Assembly: GCA_910588935.1 (NCBI GenBank)
Contig: CAJUSM010000009.1
Location: forward strand, 1-54,487
Direction of reading: 5' to 3'
Length of the DNA stretch: 54,487 bases
Source of the DNA: an uncultured Oscillospiraceae bacterium
GTDB lineage: Bacteria > Bacillota > Clostridia > Oscillospirales > Acutalibacteraceae
Shown here in pieces: positions 16,099-25,563 of the stretch. A program made the translations under genes and the position numbers. Within the stretch, counting starts at the first letter, position 1; every line of letters starts with the position of its first letter. A model generated the notes under the pieces. The model was not told where the DNA came from. It made no database searches and saw only the letters and a list, made by a program, of their open reading frames with translations.

Positions 16099-17626
16099 AT
16101 CCCAACTTCTGCCAAAATTTCCTATCCATAGAGCGGTATTGCACCGCCTCAGCAATGTGATCTGGGGTTACATAGTCGCTCCGTTCCAGGTCAGCGATCG
16201 TTCTGGCCATTTTCATAACGCTGCTGTAGCTTCGAGCGGAAAATCCGAAAAACTCAAAGGCTTGTTTCATATAGTTTCTGGCATCAGAAGTTACTTGGCA
16301 CATTTCTTCTAATTGTGAAGGGGGTATCTTAGCGTTACAGGTGTATTTTTGGTCTTTAAATCTGTCCAACTGAATTTTTCGAGCTGCATTTACTCGCTCG
16401 CGAATTTGTGCAGAGGACTCACCTTTTTTTGTAGTAGAAAGCTGCTCGAAATCTACTGGAGATACCTCTACATGGAGGTCAATGCGGTCACGCAGTGGAC
16501 CAGAAATTCGAGCAAGATATCTGTTTACGGCTTTGGGTGAGCATGTGCAAGGCTTGGTTGGGTGGCCAAAATACCCACAAGGGCAGGGATTCATAGCGGC
16601 CACAAACATAAAACGGCAGGGGAAAGAGGCATGGCCACTGGCTCTGGATATAGTAATACGGCCTTCTTCCATAGGCTGGCGAAGAATTTGCATAGCTTGT
16701 ACAGAAAATTCAGGCAGTTCATCCAGGAACAATACACCATTATGAGCAAGAGAAATTTCTCCCGGTCTGGGGGTGCTGCCGCCTCCAGAAAGCCCAGTGG
16801 CAGAGATAGTATGATGAGGTGAACGAAAAGGCCGTGCATTTAGGAGAGAACTCCCATCTGGCAGTTCCTCAGCTAGGGAGTGAATCATGGTGGCACCAAT
16901 GGCTTCTCGAAAGGTCATTGGCGGCAGGATGGAAGGTAAGCGCCGGGCTAACATACTTTTGCCAGAACCAGGTGGGCCTAAAAGTAAAATGCTGTGTCCT
17001 CCGCTTGCGGCAATTTCCATAGCTCGTTTTACAGCGGCCTGCCCTTTAACATCGGCAAAATCAAGTGTTGGGTCTGGAATGTATTCAAATTTCTTTGGTG
17101 TAATAGCGTCAATTTTTTCTCGGCCGCGCAAATGAGCAATTAGTTGGGGTACAGACCGCACTGGATAAACCTCAAGCCCTTCAATAGCCGCCCCTTCTAG
17201 GGCATTAACTTCAGGTACAAATAACCTGGAAAAACCAGCAGCCTTTGCTTTTACAGCCATAGGTAGCACCCCTCGAGTATGCCGAACTTCACCGGAAAGG
17301 GAGAGCTCTCCAAGAAAAATAGCATCAGCTGTGCAGCAGTCCAATTGACCAGATGCCTGTAACAAAGAAAGAAGCAGCGGAAGATCGTACATGGGTCCCT
17401 CTTTTCGCTTATCTGCAGGGGCAAGATTGATGGTAATACGGCCAATGGGAAAATCAAACCCGCAGTTGCGGATAGCCGCTCGCACTCGATCCCGCGACTC
17501 CTTTACAGCAGTATCTGGCAAACCTACTACGTCAAATGCTGGTAAGCCGGAGGAAAGGTCAGTTTCTACTTCTACTGGGAATACTTCAAATCCAAACAAT
17601 CCCATACTATGAATTTTCGCTACCAT
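16097..17626 (-). CDS. comM: ComM/YifB family Mg-chelatase-like AAA+ ATPase
   Basis: A 509-residue AAA+ helicase-like protein; the ComM homologue promotes branch migration during recombination of transforming DNA. An N-terminal Lon-protease-like fold (FEVFPVEVETDLSSGLPAFDVVGLPD) precedes Walker A GPPGSGKSMLARRLPS near residue 218 and the GVLFLDELPEF Walker B near residue 295. The MNPCPCGYFGHP and CTCSP cysteines and the C-terminal RSYSSVMKMARTIADL motif are also present. Length is typical. The ATG is preceded by GGGAGGGG, and a consensus promoter lies just upstream. Confidence 0.93.
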   Translation of the reverse strand: MVAKIHSMGLFGFEVFPVEVETDLSSGLPAFDVVGLPDTAVKESRDRVRAAIRNCGFDFPIGRITINLAPADKRKEGPMYDLPLLLSLLQASGQLDCCTADAIFLGELSLSGEVRHTRGVLPMAVKAKAAGFSRLFVPEVNALEGAAIEGLEVYPVRSVPQLIAHLRGREKIDAITPKKFEYIPDPTLDFADVKGQAAVKRAMEIAASGGHSILLLGPPGSGKSMLARRLPSILPPMTFREAIGATMIHSLAEELPDGSSLLNARPFRSPHHTISATGLSGGGSTPRPGEISLAHNGVLFLDELPEFSVQAMQILRQPMEEGRITISRASGHASFPCRFMFVAAMNPCPCGYFGHPTKPCTCSPKAVNRYLARISGPLRDRIDLHVEVSPVDFEQLSTTKKGESSAQIRERVNAARKIQLDRFKDQKYTCNAKIPPSQLEEMCQVTSDARNYMKQAFEFFGFSARSYSSVMKMARTIADLERSDYVTPDHIAEAVQYRSMDRKFWQKLG

Positions 17627-17646
17627 TTTATCCCCTCCCTTAAATA

Positions 17647-17675
17647 ATCATATCTCAATTTCCTTCATACGTCAA
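17647..17675 (-). promoter_or_regulatory. SigA-type promoter of comM
   Basis: On the minus strand, TTGACG (17675-17670) and TATGAT (17652-17647) are separated by 17 bases. The start codon is about 20 bases downstream. Confidence 0.75.
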
Positions 17676-17832
17676 GTTTATTTTATACTTTATGTATCGA
17701 AAGGTATTGCGGAAACCGATTCGGCATCAGGATCTTCTATGGCTTCATCGTATATTACTGATAAAGGCGCGACACAATATACATGTTCCGCTTTAACATC
17801 TATCCGCAATTTTATAAAAAGGAAGTGAAGAT

Positions 17833-18138
17833 ATGCAGCAGAAACAACGTGGAAGAATTGGAAATCTTCCAGCTAACATTAATATCATGAACCCGGTTCC
17901 CAATAAGGATGCCAAGTGCATTACTAAGTTGGTTCGAAAAAATGGAAAGATAGCTGGTTATGAACTTTCAGATGGCAGGGTGTTATCTAAACGCGAAGGG
18001 GTAGCCCTGGCAAAGCAGGGAGGCATCCGTGGGGTAGCGATTGCCAGTAGAAACGGCAGCGAGTACCTTCGCTCTTTGCCAGACGGAGATGAAAGTAATA
18101 ATTTAGGGGATCTTCCTAGTGCACCAAGAGTATTCTGA
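17833..18138 (+). CDS. DUF3892 protein
   Basis: A 101-residue protein of the DUF3892 family, whose function is unknown. The family core is clear: CITKLVRKNGKIAGYELSDGRVLS, then KQGGIRGVAIASRNGSEYLRS and PDGDESNNL. The N-terminus is basic and there is no membrane segment. The ATG follows GGAAGTGAAG. It stands alone between comM and the miaB promoter and has its own terminator. Confidence 0.8.
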   Translation: MQQKQRGRIGNLPANINIMNPVPNKDAKCITKLVRKNGKIAGYELSDGRVLSKREGVALAKQGGIRGVAIASRNGSEYLRSLPDGDESNNLGDLPSAPRVF

Positions 18139-18150
18139 AGCTTAGGCGAA

Positions 18151-18186
18151 AAGAGCGGCTGTTTACGGGCAGTCGCTCTTTGTTTA
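18151..18186 (+). terminator. Terminator after the DUF3892 gene
   Basis: AAGAGCGGCTG and CAGTCGCTCTT form a stem with one mismatch around TTTACGGG, followed by TGTTT. In the gene-free stretch 18139-18470 I see this terminator and the miaB promoter and nothing else. Confidence 0.75.
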
Positions 18187-18320
18187 GTAAAAGCCTTTAC
18201 ACTCGGTGTGAGTGCAGATAAATTCTTTCAGTGTCATTTGCTTTTATAAATATAAAGCCTCGTCGCTTTACACCTTTTCTTTCGTTTTCCATTTGGCTAC
18301 GTTCCATTTTTGAAACTGAC

Positions 18321-18349
18321 TTGCAGTTTCGTCTGGTTTGTGATAGAAT
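18321..18349 (+). promoter_or_regulatory. SigA-type promoter of miaB
   Basis: TTGCAG (18321-18326) and TAGAAT (18344-18349) are separated by 17 bases. The leader to the miaB start is about 115 bases. Confidence 0.6.
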
Positions 18350-18470
18350 ATTTGAATCATAGGTAGAGTGTTTTAAGTGTTGGGAACCTTGTTAGGTACA
18401 GATATTTATTCAGTGACTCTATCATTATATTAAAACGAAAAAACGAAAACAGTTGGAAGGATGGAGTCTT

Positions 18471-19856
18471 TTGAAAAATGGAGTGGAAACATATACAGAG
18501 CAAGTACAAAAGTTGATGGCAAACCGGACAAATGGTGCACCTTTGGCTTTTGTTAGAACCTATGGCTGCCAACAGAATGTAGCAGATGGAGAAAAAATCA
18601 AAGGGCTGTTGGCACAAATGGGCTTTGACTTTACAAATTCTGACCAAGAGGCTGATCTGATTCTGTTTAATACATGCGCTGTCCGGGAGCATGCGGAAGA
18701 CAGGGTATTCGGTAATGTAGGCGCATTAAAGCATCTAAAGCGCAAAAAGCCTGGCCTGGTTATTGCAGTGTGCGGTTGTATGACTGAACAGCAGCAAGTG
18801 GCGGAACGTTTGCAAAAAACATTTCCGTTTGTAGATTTGGTATTTGGAACCCATGTCATCCACCGCTTGCCAGAAATGCTTTACCACGTTCTCTCCGATT
18901 CTCAACATTTGATGCTACTGGGACATGAGGAGAGAAATATCCGGGAAGATATTCCGATCCGCCGGGATGGCAAACACCGCGCTTGGGTTACAGCTATGTA
19001 TGGCTGCGATAATTTTTGCTCTTATTGCATTGTACCTTATGTGCGTGGAAGAGAAAAAAGTCGAAATCCGGATGATGTTATCCATGAATGTGAGGGACTA
19101 GTAGAAAGAGGTTATAAGGAAATTACTTTATTAGGACAAAACGTAAATTCCTATGGTAAGGGCTTGGAAACGCCTGGGGATTTCCCCGGGCTCCTTCAAC
19201 GCTTGGATAGTATAAAAGGAGATTGGCGGTTGCGCTTTATGACCTCTCACCCTAAAGACGCCTCCCGCGAACTATTTAATGTTATAGCCGGTAGCCAGCA
19301 TATTCCACATCACATTCATCTTCCGTTCCAATCTGGAAACGATCGGATTTTAGGAGAGATGAACCGTAAATATAGTCGAGAGCAATACCTTTCGCTGATT
19401 CGATATGCAAGGCAGGTTATGCCAGATGTAACCTTTACCTCTGATGTAATTGTTGGATTTCCCGGGGAGACATATGAGGAATTCCGGGATACTGTGAGCC
19501 TGATTAAAGAGGTGAAGTTTGTAAACCTATTTACGTTTATCTATTCGCCTCGCCCTGGAACTCAGGCTGCCTCCATGCCGGATCCTGTTAGTCATGAGGA
19601 AAAGACCCATTGGTTTGCAGAGCTTTTGAAAGAGCAGGAGGAAATTGCAATTAAGAATTGTAAGCAAATGCTAGGGAGTAGGCAAAGAGTGTTGGTGGAA
19701 AACCGCGATAAAAAAACTGGTTTGCTTTCTGGCAGAACTCCAGGGAGCTTGATAGTGCTTTTTCCAGGAGACGATAGCTTAGTGGGCAACTTTGCCCAGG
19801 TGGAGGTTACAGAAACCAATGGCTGGAGCCTGAAAGGGAAAGAGGTTGCCTTTTAG
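18471..19856 (+). CDS. miaB: tRNA-2-methylthio-N6-isopentenyladenosine-37 synthase MiaB
   Basis: A radical-SAM methylthiotransferase that adds a methylthio group to i6A37 in tRNAs reading UNN codons. It works after MiaA, which is encoded at 27468. The N-terminal UPF0004 domain carries the three cluster cysteines (RTYGCQQN, FNTCAVRE, CGCMTEQ). The radical-SAM cluster motif is CDNFCSYC near residue 184, and a TRAM domain follows from about residue 390. The likely start is the TTG at 18471, about ten bases after AAGG; another in-frame TTG lies at 18453. The order miaB, ylbF-type gene, mutS, mutL matches Bacillus subtilis. Confidence 0.94.
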   Translation: MKNGVETYTEQVQKLMANRTNGAPLAFVRTYGCQQNVADGEKIKGLLAQMGFDFTNSDQEADLILFNTCAVREHAEDRVFGNVGALKHLKRKKPGLVIAVCGCMTEQQQVAERLQKTFPFVDLVFGTHVIHRLPEMLYHVLSDSQHLMLLGHEERNIREDIPIRRDGKHRAWVTAMYGCDNFCSYCIVPYVRGREKSRNPDDVIHECEGLVERGYKEITLLGQNVNSYGKGLETPGDFPGLLQRLDSIKGDWRLRFMTSHPKDASRELFNVIAGSQHIPHHIHLPFQSGNDRILGEMNRKYSREQYLSLIRYARQVMPDVTFTSDVIVGFPGETYEEFRDTVSLIKEVKFVNLFTFIYSPRPGTQAASMPDPVSHEEKTHWFAELLKEQEEIAIKNCKQMLGSRQRVLVENRDKKTGLLSGRTPGSLIVLFPGDDSLVGNFAQVEVTETNGWSLKGKEVAF

Positions 19857-19961
19857 TAAAAGCTGGAGAAGAGAGCAGAATGAAGCTTTTGCCGATGAAT
19901 GCATGCCATCAAGAATAGCGGCGTGATCCCCAAAATTTTGGAAACCATAAAAGATGTGAAT

Positions 19962-20051
19962 ATGATTTTCGCCAAATGCGGAATGCGCTGCAACGTATGC
20001 TTTATCTGTTGCCCTAATGTGCAGAAAGAGGATAGGTATAGTGTGGGATAA
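19962..20051 (+). pseudogene. Remnant of a DUF3795-type Cys-rich protein
   Basis: A 29-codon open stretch encodes IFAKCGMRCNVCFICCPNV, matching the N-terminal cysteine motif of DUF3795 proteins. The rest of that family's roughly 120-residue domain is absent; several short frames with stops follow up to about 20140. No convincing ribosome binding site is present. The gene-free stretch 19857-20295 holds only this remnant as far as I can see. Confidence 0.4.
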
Positions 20052-20295
20052 AGCCGACCCAGAGCGGCGATTTGTGCTGGCTGATCGTATTTAAAAAGGG
20101 CCAGTAATAATTATTGATGTGGAGAAATTGGACTTGGAAAGATGATAAGTGTATGGAAACATATGCCTATAAAAAATTAATGTTTATCAATAAGACTGAA
20201 AAACAAATTACGCTGTGATGCTTTGCTCTGACATATTCTGAATCAAAAAGTGATCGATCGCACTTCAAGACAATTCAAAATTCTGGAGGTAAAAA

Positions 20296-20703
20296 ATGGA
20301 CATCATCAAATTGACAAGGGAACTAGGTAAGGCGATTCAGGCAGACTCTCGCTACATTGAGATGCAGCTGGCCCGCCAAGCAAGTGACGAGGACCAATGG
20401 CTTCAAGAAGCAATTGGAGAGTTCAACTTAAAACGTATGGCTATTAGCAACGAAGCCGCTAAGCCGGACAGAGATGACGAGACTATGCAGAGATTAAACA
20501 AGGAGTTTAGAGAGGTCTACACTCAAATTATGCAGAATGAAAATATGGTTCGGTACAATGCAGCAAAAACGGAATTCGATGCGATGTTTCAACGGGTAAC
20601 AGGCATTTTGGGCCTGTGTGCTGAAGGGGATGACCCAGAAACTTGTGACTACGATGCTGCAAGTTGTGGTGGAGACTGTTCCAGCTGCGCGGGCTGCCAC
20701 TAA
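20296..20703 (+). CDS. YlbF/YmcA-family regulator with a Cys-rich tail
   Basis: A 135-residue helical protein of the Com_YlbF family. In Bacillus subtilis YmcA (RicA), YlbF (RicF) and YaaT (RicT) form a complex that binds [4Fe-4S] clusters and adjusts RNase Y activity, and ymcA lies between miaB and mutS as here. The last 28 residues contain six cysteines (108, 117, 124, 128, 131, 134) ending CGGDCSSCAGCH, well suited to metal or Fe-S binding. The ATG follows GGAGG. Position favours RicA, but one YlbF-type gene could serve both roles. Confidence 0.85.
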   Translation: MDIIKLTRELGKAIQADSRYIEMQLARQASDEDQWLQEAIGEFNLKRMAISNEAAKPDRDDETMQRLNKEFREVYTQIMQNENMVRYNAAKTEFDAMFQRVTGILGLCAEGDDPETCDYDAASCGGDCSSCAGCH

Positions 20704-20738
20704 CAAATGAGATCAAAATTGGGGTAGGTGAAAAGGGT

Positions 20739-23351
20739 ATGGCGGACTATTCGCCGATGATGAAGCAGTACTTTAAAATGAAGCGGGACAACCCAAATTC
20801 GATTCTGTTTTTTAGGTTGGGGGATTTCTATGAGATGTTCTTTAACGATGCCAAAACGGTGTCGCAGGAGTTGGACTTAACGCTGACAGGGCGGGACTGC
20901 GGCCAAGGGGAACGGGCGCCAATGTGTGGCATTCCCTTTCATAGCGCAGAAGGTTACATTTCGCGCCTTCTTGCGAAAGGGTATCGAGTGACTATCTGTG
21001 AACAGACCGAAGACCCGAAACAGGCTAAAGGGTTGGTAAAGCGAGATGTAGTGCGGGTAATTACCCCGGGGACCGTACTGGAAGGCAGTATGCTGGACGA
21101 AGCTAGAAACAATTATATCTGCTCCATCTGCTACCAGGACGGTGGAGCGGGACTTTGTTTTGCAGATATTTCCACAGGCGAACTATATGCCAGCCGATTG
21201 GAACCCGCTGAACGGCAAGACACGATTCGAGAACTGGAAAATCGGCTCAGCCGCTATTCACCACGAGAAATTCTTATCAATCCTCAAGCAACAGACCTTA
21301 TTGAGTTAGCGGATTTTATTCGTAATAGGCTTTCAGCTTCCTTAGAGTGTTTGGATCAAAATCTATACGATTCGCGCTTTGCCAAAGAATCTGTATGTAA
21401 ACAATTTGGTGGTAGGACCCTAGCGGAACTGGAATTGGATGACAAGCCGCTAACAGTTCTGGCATTGGGCGCACTATTGGATTATCTGCGCCATACGCAG
21501 ATTAATGGTATGGAGCGGATAACCGAGTTGGAACTGGAAGCTGATTCTGCTTATATGGAACTGGATCTAAATACCATGCGGAATTTGGAACTGGTTGAAA
21601 CTATGCGCGGTAAAGAACGAAAGGGATCTTTGCTATGGGTATTGGATAGGACCAAAACGCCCATGGGAAAAAGGTTAATGCGCTCCTGGTTGGAGCGTCC
21701 ATTATTAAGTCCTATAAAAGTTTCTCTACGGTTAAACGCTGTGGAAGAACTCTTGGGTAACCAGCAGCTGCTGAACGAATTAACAGATCAGCTTACCGGT
21801 ATCCATGATTTAGAGCGTATTATGACTAGAATTGTATACGGTTCCGCCAATGGCAGAGATTTAAGAGCGCTATGTGCAGCGCTACAAAAACTGCCCGGAT
21901 TGAAAGGACTGTTAGACCAGTGCAGTTCTACCCTTTTAGCAGAACAAAACCAATTATTAGACAGCCTAGAAGATGTTTCTCAGCTAATTGACGATGCCAT
22001 AGATGAAAATCCACCGTTTACAATTCGTGAAGGAAAGCTAATCAAAAAAGGTTATAGCCAAGAGTTGGATGAAATCCGCAATGATATGACGGGAGGGCAG
22101 AGTCTAATTGCTTCAGTAGAGGCCAGGGAACGAGAACGCACGGGTATCCCAAAACTTAAAGTTGGGTTCAATAAGGTTTTTGGATATTATATAGAAGTAA
22201 CCAATTCATATAAAAGCCAAGTGCCTGAAAACTACATACGTAAACAGACGCTTTCGGGCGGGGAGCGGTATATAACGCCTGAACTGAAGAACTTGGAAAA
22301 CCGAGTTTTGGGTGCTCATGATCGATCGATTGAACTTGAGGGACAGATTTTTGAGAAGATACGCCGCCGGGTAGCAGCAGAATTGGTTCGGGTACAAACA
22401 AGTGCTAAAGCAGTGGCTGTTCTGGATGTGTTGGCATCTTTTGCTACAGTTTCAGCCAAAAATGATTATAGTAAACCGACAATAAATATAAGCGGAAAAC
22501 TGTATATTAAAGATGGGCGGCACCCTGTGGTGGAAGCATTGCTACATGATACTCCTTTTGTGCCAAATGATGTAAACATGGATATGAACGATACCCGTAT
22601 TGCTATGATTACGGGTCCCAATATGGCTGGCAAGTCTACCTATATGAGACAAACTGCAATTATTGCTATTATGGCCCAAATTGGTTGCTTTGTCCCTGCT
22701 TCTGTAGCAGAAATTGGGGTGGTGGATGGAATATATACCAGAGTGGGAGCTTCAGATGATTTGTCTGCAGGTCAATCAACATTTATGATTGAAATGAGTG
22801 AAGTGGCGGAGATCTTAAAAAATGCTACTTCAAAGAGCTTAATTATTTTCGATGAAATAGGCCGCGGGACCTCAACCTTTGACGGTATGAGCATAGCGAG
22901 AGCAGTACTAGAGTATGTACAGGATCCCAAGCAAGTGGGAGCTAAAACCTTATTTGCCACTCATTACCATGAGCTTACTGAAATGGAAAGCTTGCTGCCT
23001 GGAGTAAAGAATTTTAACATTGCCGTAAAAAAGAGAGGGGATGACATCACCTTTCTTCGCAGAATTGTCCCGGGGGGTGCTGATGATAGCTTTGGCATAG
23101 AGGTGGCAAAGCTGGCTGGTGTACCCGATAAGGTAATCCGGCGGGCGAAGCAAGTACTGGCAGAACTGGAAAGTTCTGGCGGGGAAAATGGTGCCCCAAG
23201 GTCTCCTCAAAACGAAGAGCCTGTGCAATTAACAATGGATGGGACAGATGGGCAAGTACTTCAAAAACTTCGGGAACTGGATGTAAACGCGCTTACTCCT
23301 ATACAGTGTATGAACACACTGTTTGAGTTAAATCATATGCTAAAAGGCTAA
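20739..23351 (+). CDS. mutS: DNA mismatch repair protein MutS
   Basis: An 870-residue mismatch-recognition ATPase that binds mispairs and recruits MutL. The N-terminal mismatch-reading motif is GDFYEMF near residue 27. Walker A is GPNMAGKSTYMRQ near residue 627 and the signature/Walker B region is IIFDEIGRGTSTFDG near residue 703, followed by ATHYHELT. The C-terminal segment has the usual dimerisation region. The ATG at 20739 is chosen because the protein then begins with the canonical YSPMMKQYF; upstream codons in the frame overlap the ylbF-type gene. The gap to that gene is 35 bases, so co-transcription is likely. Confidence 0.96.
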   Translation: MADYSPMMKQYFKMKRDNPNSILFFRLGDFYEMFFNDAKTVSQELDLTLTGRDCGQGERAPMCGIPFHSAEGYISRLLAKGYRVTICEQTEDPKQAKGLVKRDVVRVITPGTVLEGSMLDEARNNYICSICYQDGGAGLCFADISTGELYASRLEPAERQDTIRELENRLSRYSPREILINPQATDLIELADFIRNRLSASLECLDQNLYDSRFAKESVCKQFGGRTLAELELDDKPLTVLALGALLDYLRHTQINGMERITELELEADSAYMELDLNTMRNLELVETMRGKERKGSLLWVLDRTKTPMGKRLMRSWLERPLLSPIKVSLRLNAVEELLGNQQLLNELTDQLTGIHDLERIMTRIVYGSANGRDLRALCAALQKLPGLKGLLDQCSSTLLAEQNQLLDSLEDVSQLIDDAIDENPPFTIREGKLIKKGYSQELDEIRNDMTGGQSLIASVEARERERTGIPKLKVGFNKVFGYYIEVTNSYKSQVPENYIRKQTLSGGERYITPELKNLENRVLGAHDRSIELEGQIFEKIRRRVAAELVRVQTSAKAVAVLDVLASFATVSAKNDYSKPTINISGKLYIKDGRHPVVEALLHDTPFVPNDVNMDMNDTRIAMITGPNMAGKSTYMRQTAIIAIMAQIGCFVPASVAEIGVVDGIYTRVGASDDLSAGQSTFMIEMSEVAEILKNATSKSLIIFDEIGRGTSTFDGMSIARAVLEYVQDPKQVGAKTLFATHYHELTEMESLLPGVKNFNIAVKKRGDDITFLRRIVPGGADDSFGIEVAKLAGVPDKVIRRAKQVLAELESSGGENGAPRSPQNEEPVQLTMDGTDGQVLQKLRELDVNALTPIQCMNTLFELNHMLKG

Positions 23352-23370
23352 ATGTTTTAGGAGGAACTCG

Positions 23371-24129
23371 ATGAAAAGCTATCAAGAAGCAAACGCCGAA
23401 ATTATTGACCGGTGGATTACAGAGGGATGGGAGTGGGGAATCCCGGTTTCTCATGAGGAATTTCTAGAAGCTTTGGAGGGCAGATGGAGGATGCTGCTAA
23501 CCCCAACAAAGCCTGTACCAGTTGAGTGGTTTGGAGGTTCATTGAAAAATCGCAAAGTTCTTGGGCTTGCCAGCGGAGGCGGACAGCAGATGCCCATTTT
23601 TGCGGCACTAGGAGCGCAATGCACTGTATTCGATTACTCGCCCAAGCAGCTGGAAAGCGAAAGACTTGTCGCCCAGAGGGAAGGTTATTCTATTCGCATT
23701 ATCCGTGGTGATATGACCCAAGCCCTCCCTTTTGCAGATGAGGAATTCGATCTGATATTTCATCCAGTATCCAATTGCTATGTACAGGAAGTTAAGCCGA
23801 TTTTTAAAGAATGCTACCGTGTGTTAACCTCTGGCGGGTTATTGCTTTCTGGGCTGGATAACGGAGTGAATTTTATGTTTGCTGATGAAGAAACTTTGAC
23901 AGACTTAAATACCTTTCCTTTTGATCCGCTGAAATATCCAGAGCATTACAAAATATTGGAGAATGAGGATTGTGGTTTCCAGTTTTCTCACACGCTAGAG
24001 GAACAGATTGGTGGCCAGCTAGAGGCTGGTTTCCGCCTGACGCATCTTTATGAGGATACGAATGAAAGCGGACCTTTTTTTGAGCATAATATTCCTTGCT
24101 TTTGGGCTACCCGCGCTGTAAAGGACTAA
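23371..24129 (+). CDS. SAM-dependent class I methyltransferase
   Basis: A 252-residue Rossmann-fold methyltransferase. The SAM-binding motif I is VLGLASGGGQQMP near residue 62, with an acidic end of strand two (VFDYSP) and a motif IV region DEEFDLIFHP near residue 128. The substrate cannot be told; this clade is often annotated only as a class I methyltransferase. The ATG follows AGGAGG, 19 bases behind mutS. It is the first of three genes placed between mutS and mutL. Confidence 0.85.
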   Translation: MKSYQEANAEIIDRWITEGWEWGIPVSHEEFLEALEGRWRMLLTPTKPVPVEWFGGSLKNRKVLGLASGGGQQMPIFAALGAQCTVFDYSPKQLESERLVAQREGYSIRIIRGDMTQALPFADEEFDLIFHPVSNCYVQEVKPIFKECYRVLTSGGLLLSGLDNGVNFMFADEETLTDLNTFPFDPLKYPEHYKILENEDCGFQFSHTLEEQIGGQLEAGFRLTHLYEDTNESGPFFEHNIPCFWATRAVKD

Positions 24130-24133
24130 GCAA

Positions 24134-24775
24134 ATGGCAAGAGATATTCAACGGATCAATACATATGAAGATTCACGGTTTTCTCAGCGTGTTTTGTTCC
24201 AGCACGGCGCGTTTGCGGTAGACGGAGATCCTTATGAGGCTGAGATTGTGGATAGGAATACAGCAGTAGTTCGAGGCGGCGACCCGACAAATTACCCTGC
24301 CGTTATAGAATTATTTCGATTTTATTCTGGGCATATCAACCGATTTCTAGATCAGACAGGGCGGTTAATTCAAGAATTCCCGGAAAAGAATATTTTTCAT
24401 GTACGGCTAGAAACTTTTCAGCCCTCCCAATTCTATATTGACCAGGAAAAGTTGGCGGCAGTTAAGACATTTATACGCTCGCCAGAGGATATCATAATTC
24501 CTGTGACGCCGTGGGAGGGCCGGTATATTTCTCAGGATGGACATACTAGGCTAGCAGCTGCAGTAGAGCTTAGCTTTGACAAGGTATATGCCTTTATATC
24601 TGAAAATGAAACAGTGGATTGGATTCAAAAGTTTGCCTGTGAGGCACAAAGAAGAAAGGTTTTTACACCATTTGACTTTATTAAGGTTAGCCATCAGGCG
24701 TATGATGATCTTTGGAATCGGTTCTGTGACGATTTTATGAATCAGGCTACGGCTGCTATTGAGGGAGGTGGCTGA
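24134..24775 (+). CDS. ParB/sulfiredoxin-fold protein
   Basis: A 213-residue protein of unknown function. A ParB/Srx-like motif, SQDGHTRLAAAVELSFDKV (about residues 136-154), suggests the nuclease/kinase fold that uses the Asp-Gly-His and Arg of this motif. There is no helix-turn-helix domain, so it is not a partition ParB. Similar proteins carry the doubtful label histone acetyltransferase in databases. It begins four bases after the methyltransferase stop, and its TGA is one base before the next ATG, so the three genes are tightly coupled. Confidence 0.6.
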   Translation: MARDIQRINTYEDSRFSQRVLFQHGAFAVDGDPYEAEIVDRNTAVVRGGDPTNYPAVIELFRFYSGHINRFLDQTGRLIQEFPEKNIFHVRLETFQPSQFYIDQEKLAAVKTFIRSPEDIIIPVTPWEGRYISQDGHTRLAAAVELSFDKVYAFISENETVDWIQKFACEAQRRKVFTPFDFIKVSHQAYDDLWNRFCDDFMNQATAAIEGGG

Positions 24776-24776
24776 T

Positions 24777-25382
24777 ATGTTTCCAAATAGAGAAACTGCT
24801 AAGAGGGAGCTGGAGCTGGCAGGTAAACTGAACCCTGGTCCCTGGATAGAGCATTCAGAAAATGTAGGAAAAGCCGCTGCTTATATTGCAGGCTATCTAC
24901 CTGCAATGGATGAAGAAAAGGCGTATGTTTTGGGAATCCTCCATGATATTGGCCGACGTGTAGGGATTGTTAATATCCCCAAGCATGTTTATAAAGGCTA
25001 TTGTTATATGATGGATAAAGGATGGGGTGAGGCAGCAAAAATTTGCATGACTCATTCCTATCCGCTGAGGGAAAGAGATATGGAGTGCGTTAATAGAAGT
25101 AGCGAAGAAGACTTTATCTATAACTATATTGTTCACGCTCAATATGATGATTATGACCGGCTAATACAGCTTTGTGACAGCTTGGCTGCAGACTACGGAT
25201 TTTGCATTTTAGAAAAGCGCTTTGTGGATGTTGCTAGGCGATATGGGATAGAAAAGAATACTCTGGCCCGATGGGAAAAGATTTTTTCCATCAAAGAGCG
25301 TTTTGAACAGATGATTGGCAGTTCTATATACGATTTGCTTCCTAATATTGGCCGTACAACTTTGCATTGCCCATTGCCATAG
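24777..25382 (+). CDS. HD-domain phosphohydrolase
   Basis: A 201-residue HD-domain protein. The metal-binding pattern H...HD...H...D is complete: EHSENV near residue 25, LHDIGRRVG near 57, CMTHSYP near 86 and LCDSLAADYG near 132. Such enzymes usually hydrolyse nucleotides or phosphomonoesters; the substrate here is unknown. The ATG at 24777 follows GGGAGGTGG, and the preceding gene ends at 24775, so translation is coupled. The 181 bases to mutL show no convincing promoter or terminator. Confidence 0.82.
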   Translation: MFPNRETAKRELELAGKLNPGPWIEHSENVGKAAAYIAGYLPAMDEEKAYVLGILHDIGRRVGIVNIPKHVYKGYCYMMDKGWGEAAKICMTHSYPLRERDMECVNRSSEEDFIYNYIVHAQYDDYDRLIQLCDSLAADYGFCILEKRFVDVARRYGIEKNTLARWEKIFSIKERFEQMIGSSIYDLLPNIGRTTLHCPLP

Positions 25383-25563
25383 AAGTTGAAGGTTGCGTAG
25401 GTAGCGAAAAAAAGGAAAATAGATTTTTGGGGCTGTTCTAAATAGAAAAGCAATTTTATATATTGCGGGCGCAGCTTCATCGAAGAGTGCTCTATTCTTA
25501 CACGAGGGTTATGTAAAATGATTTCGATTTCTTTGGTGGCCAACAGAGAAAGGCGGTGGTACT

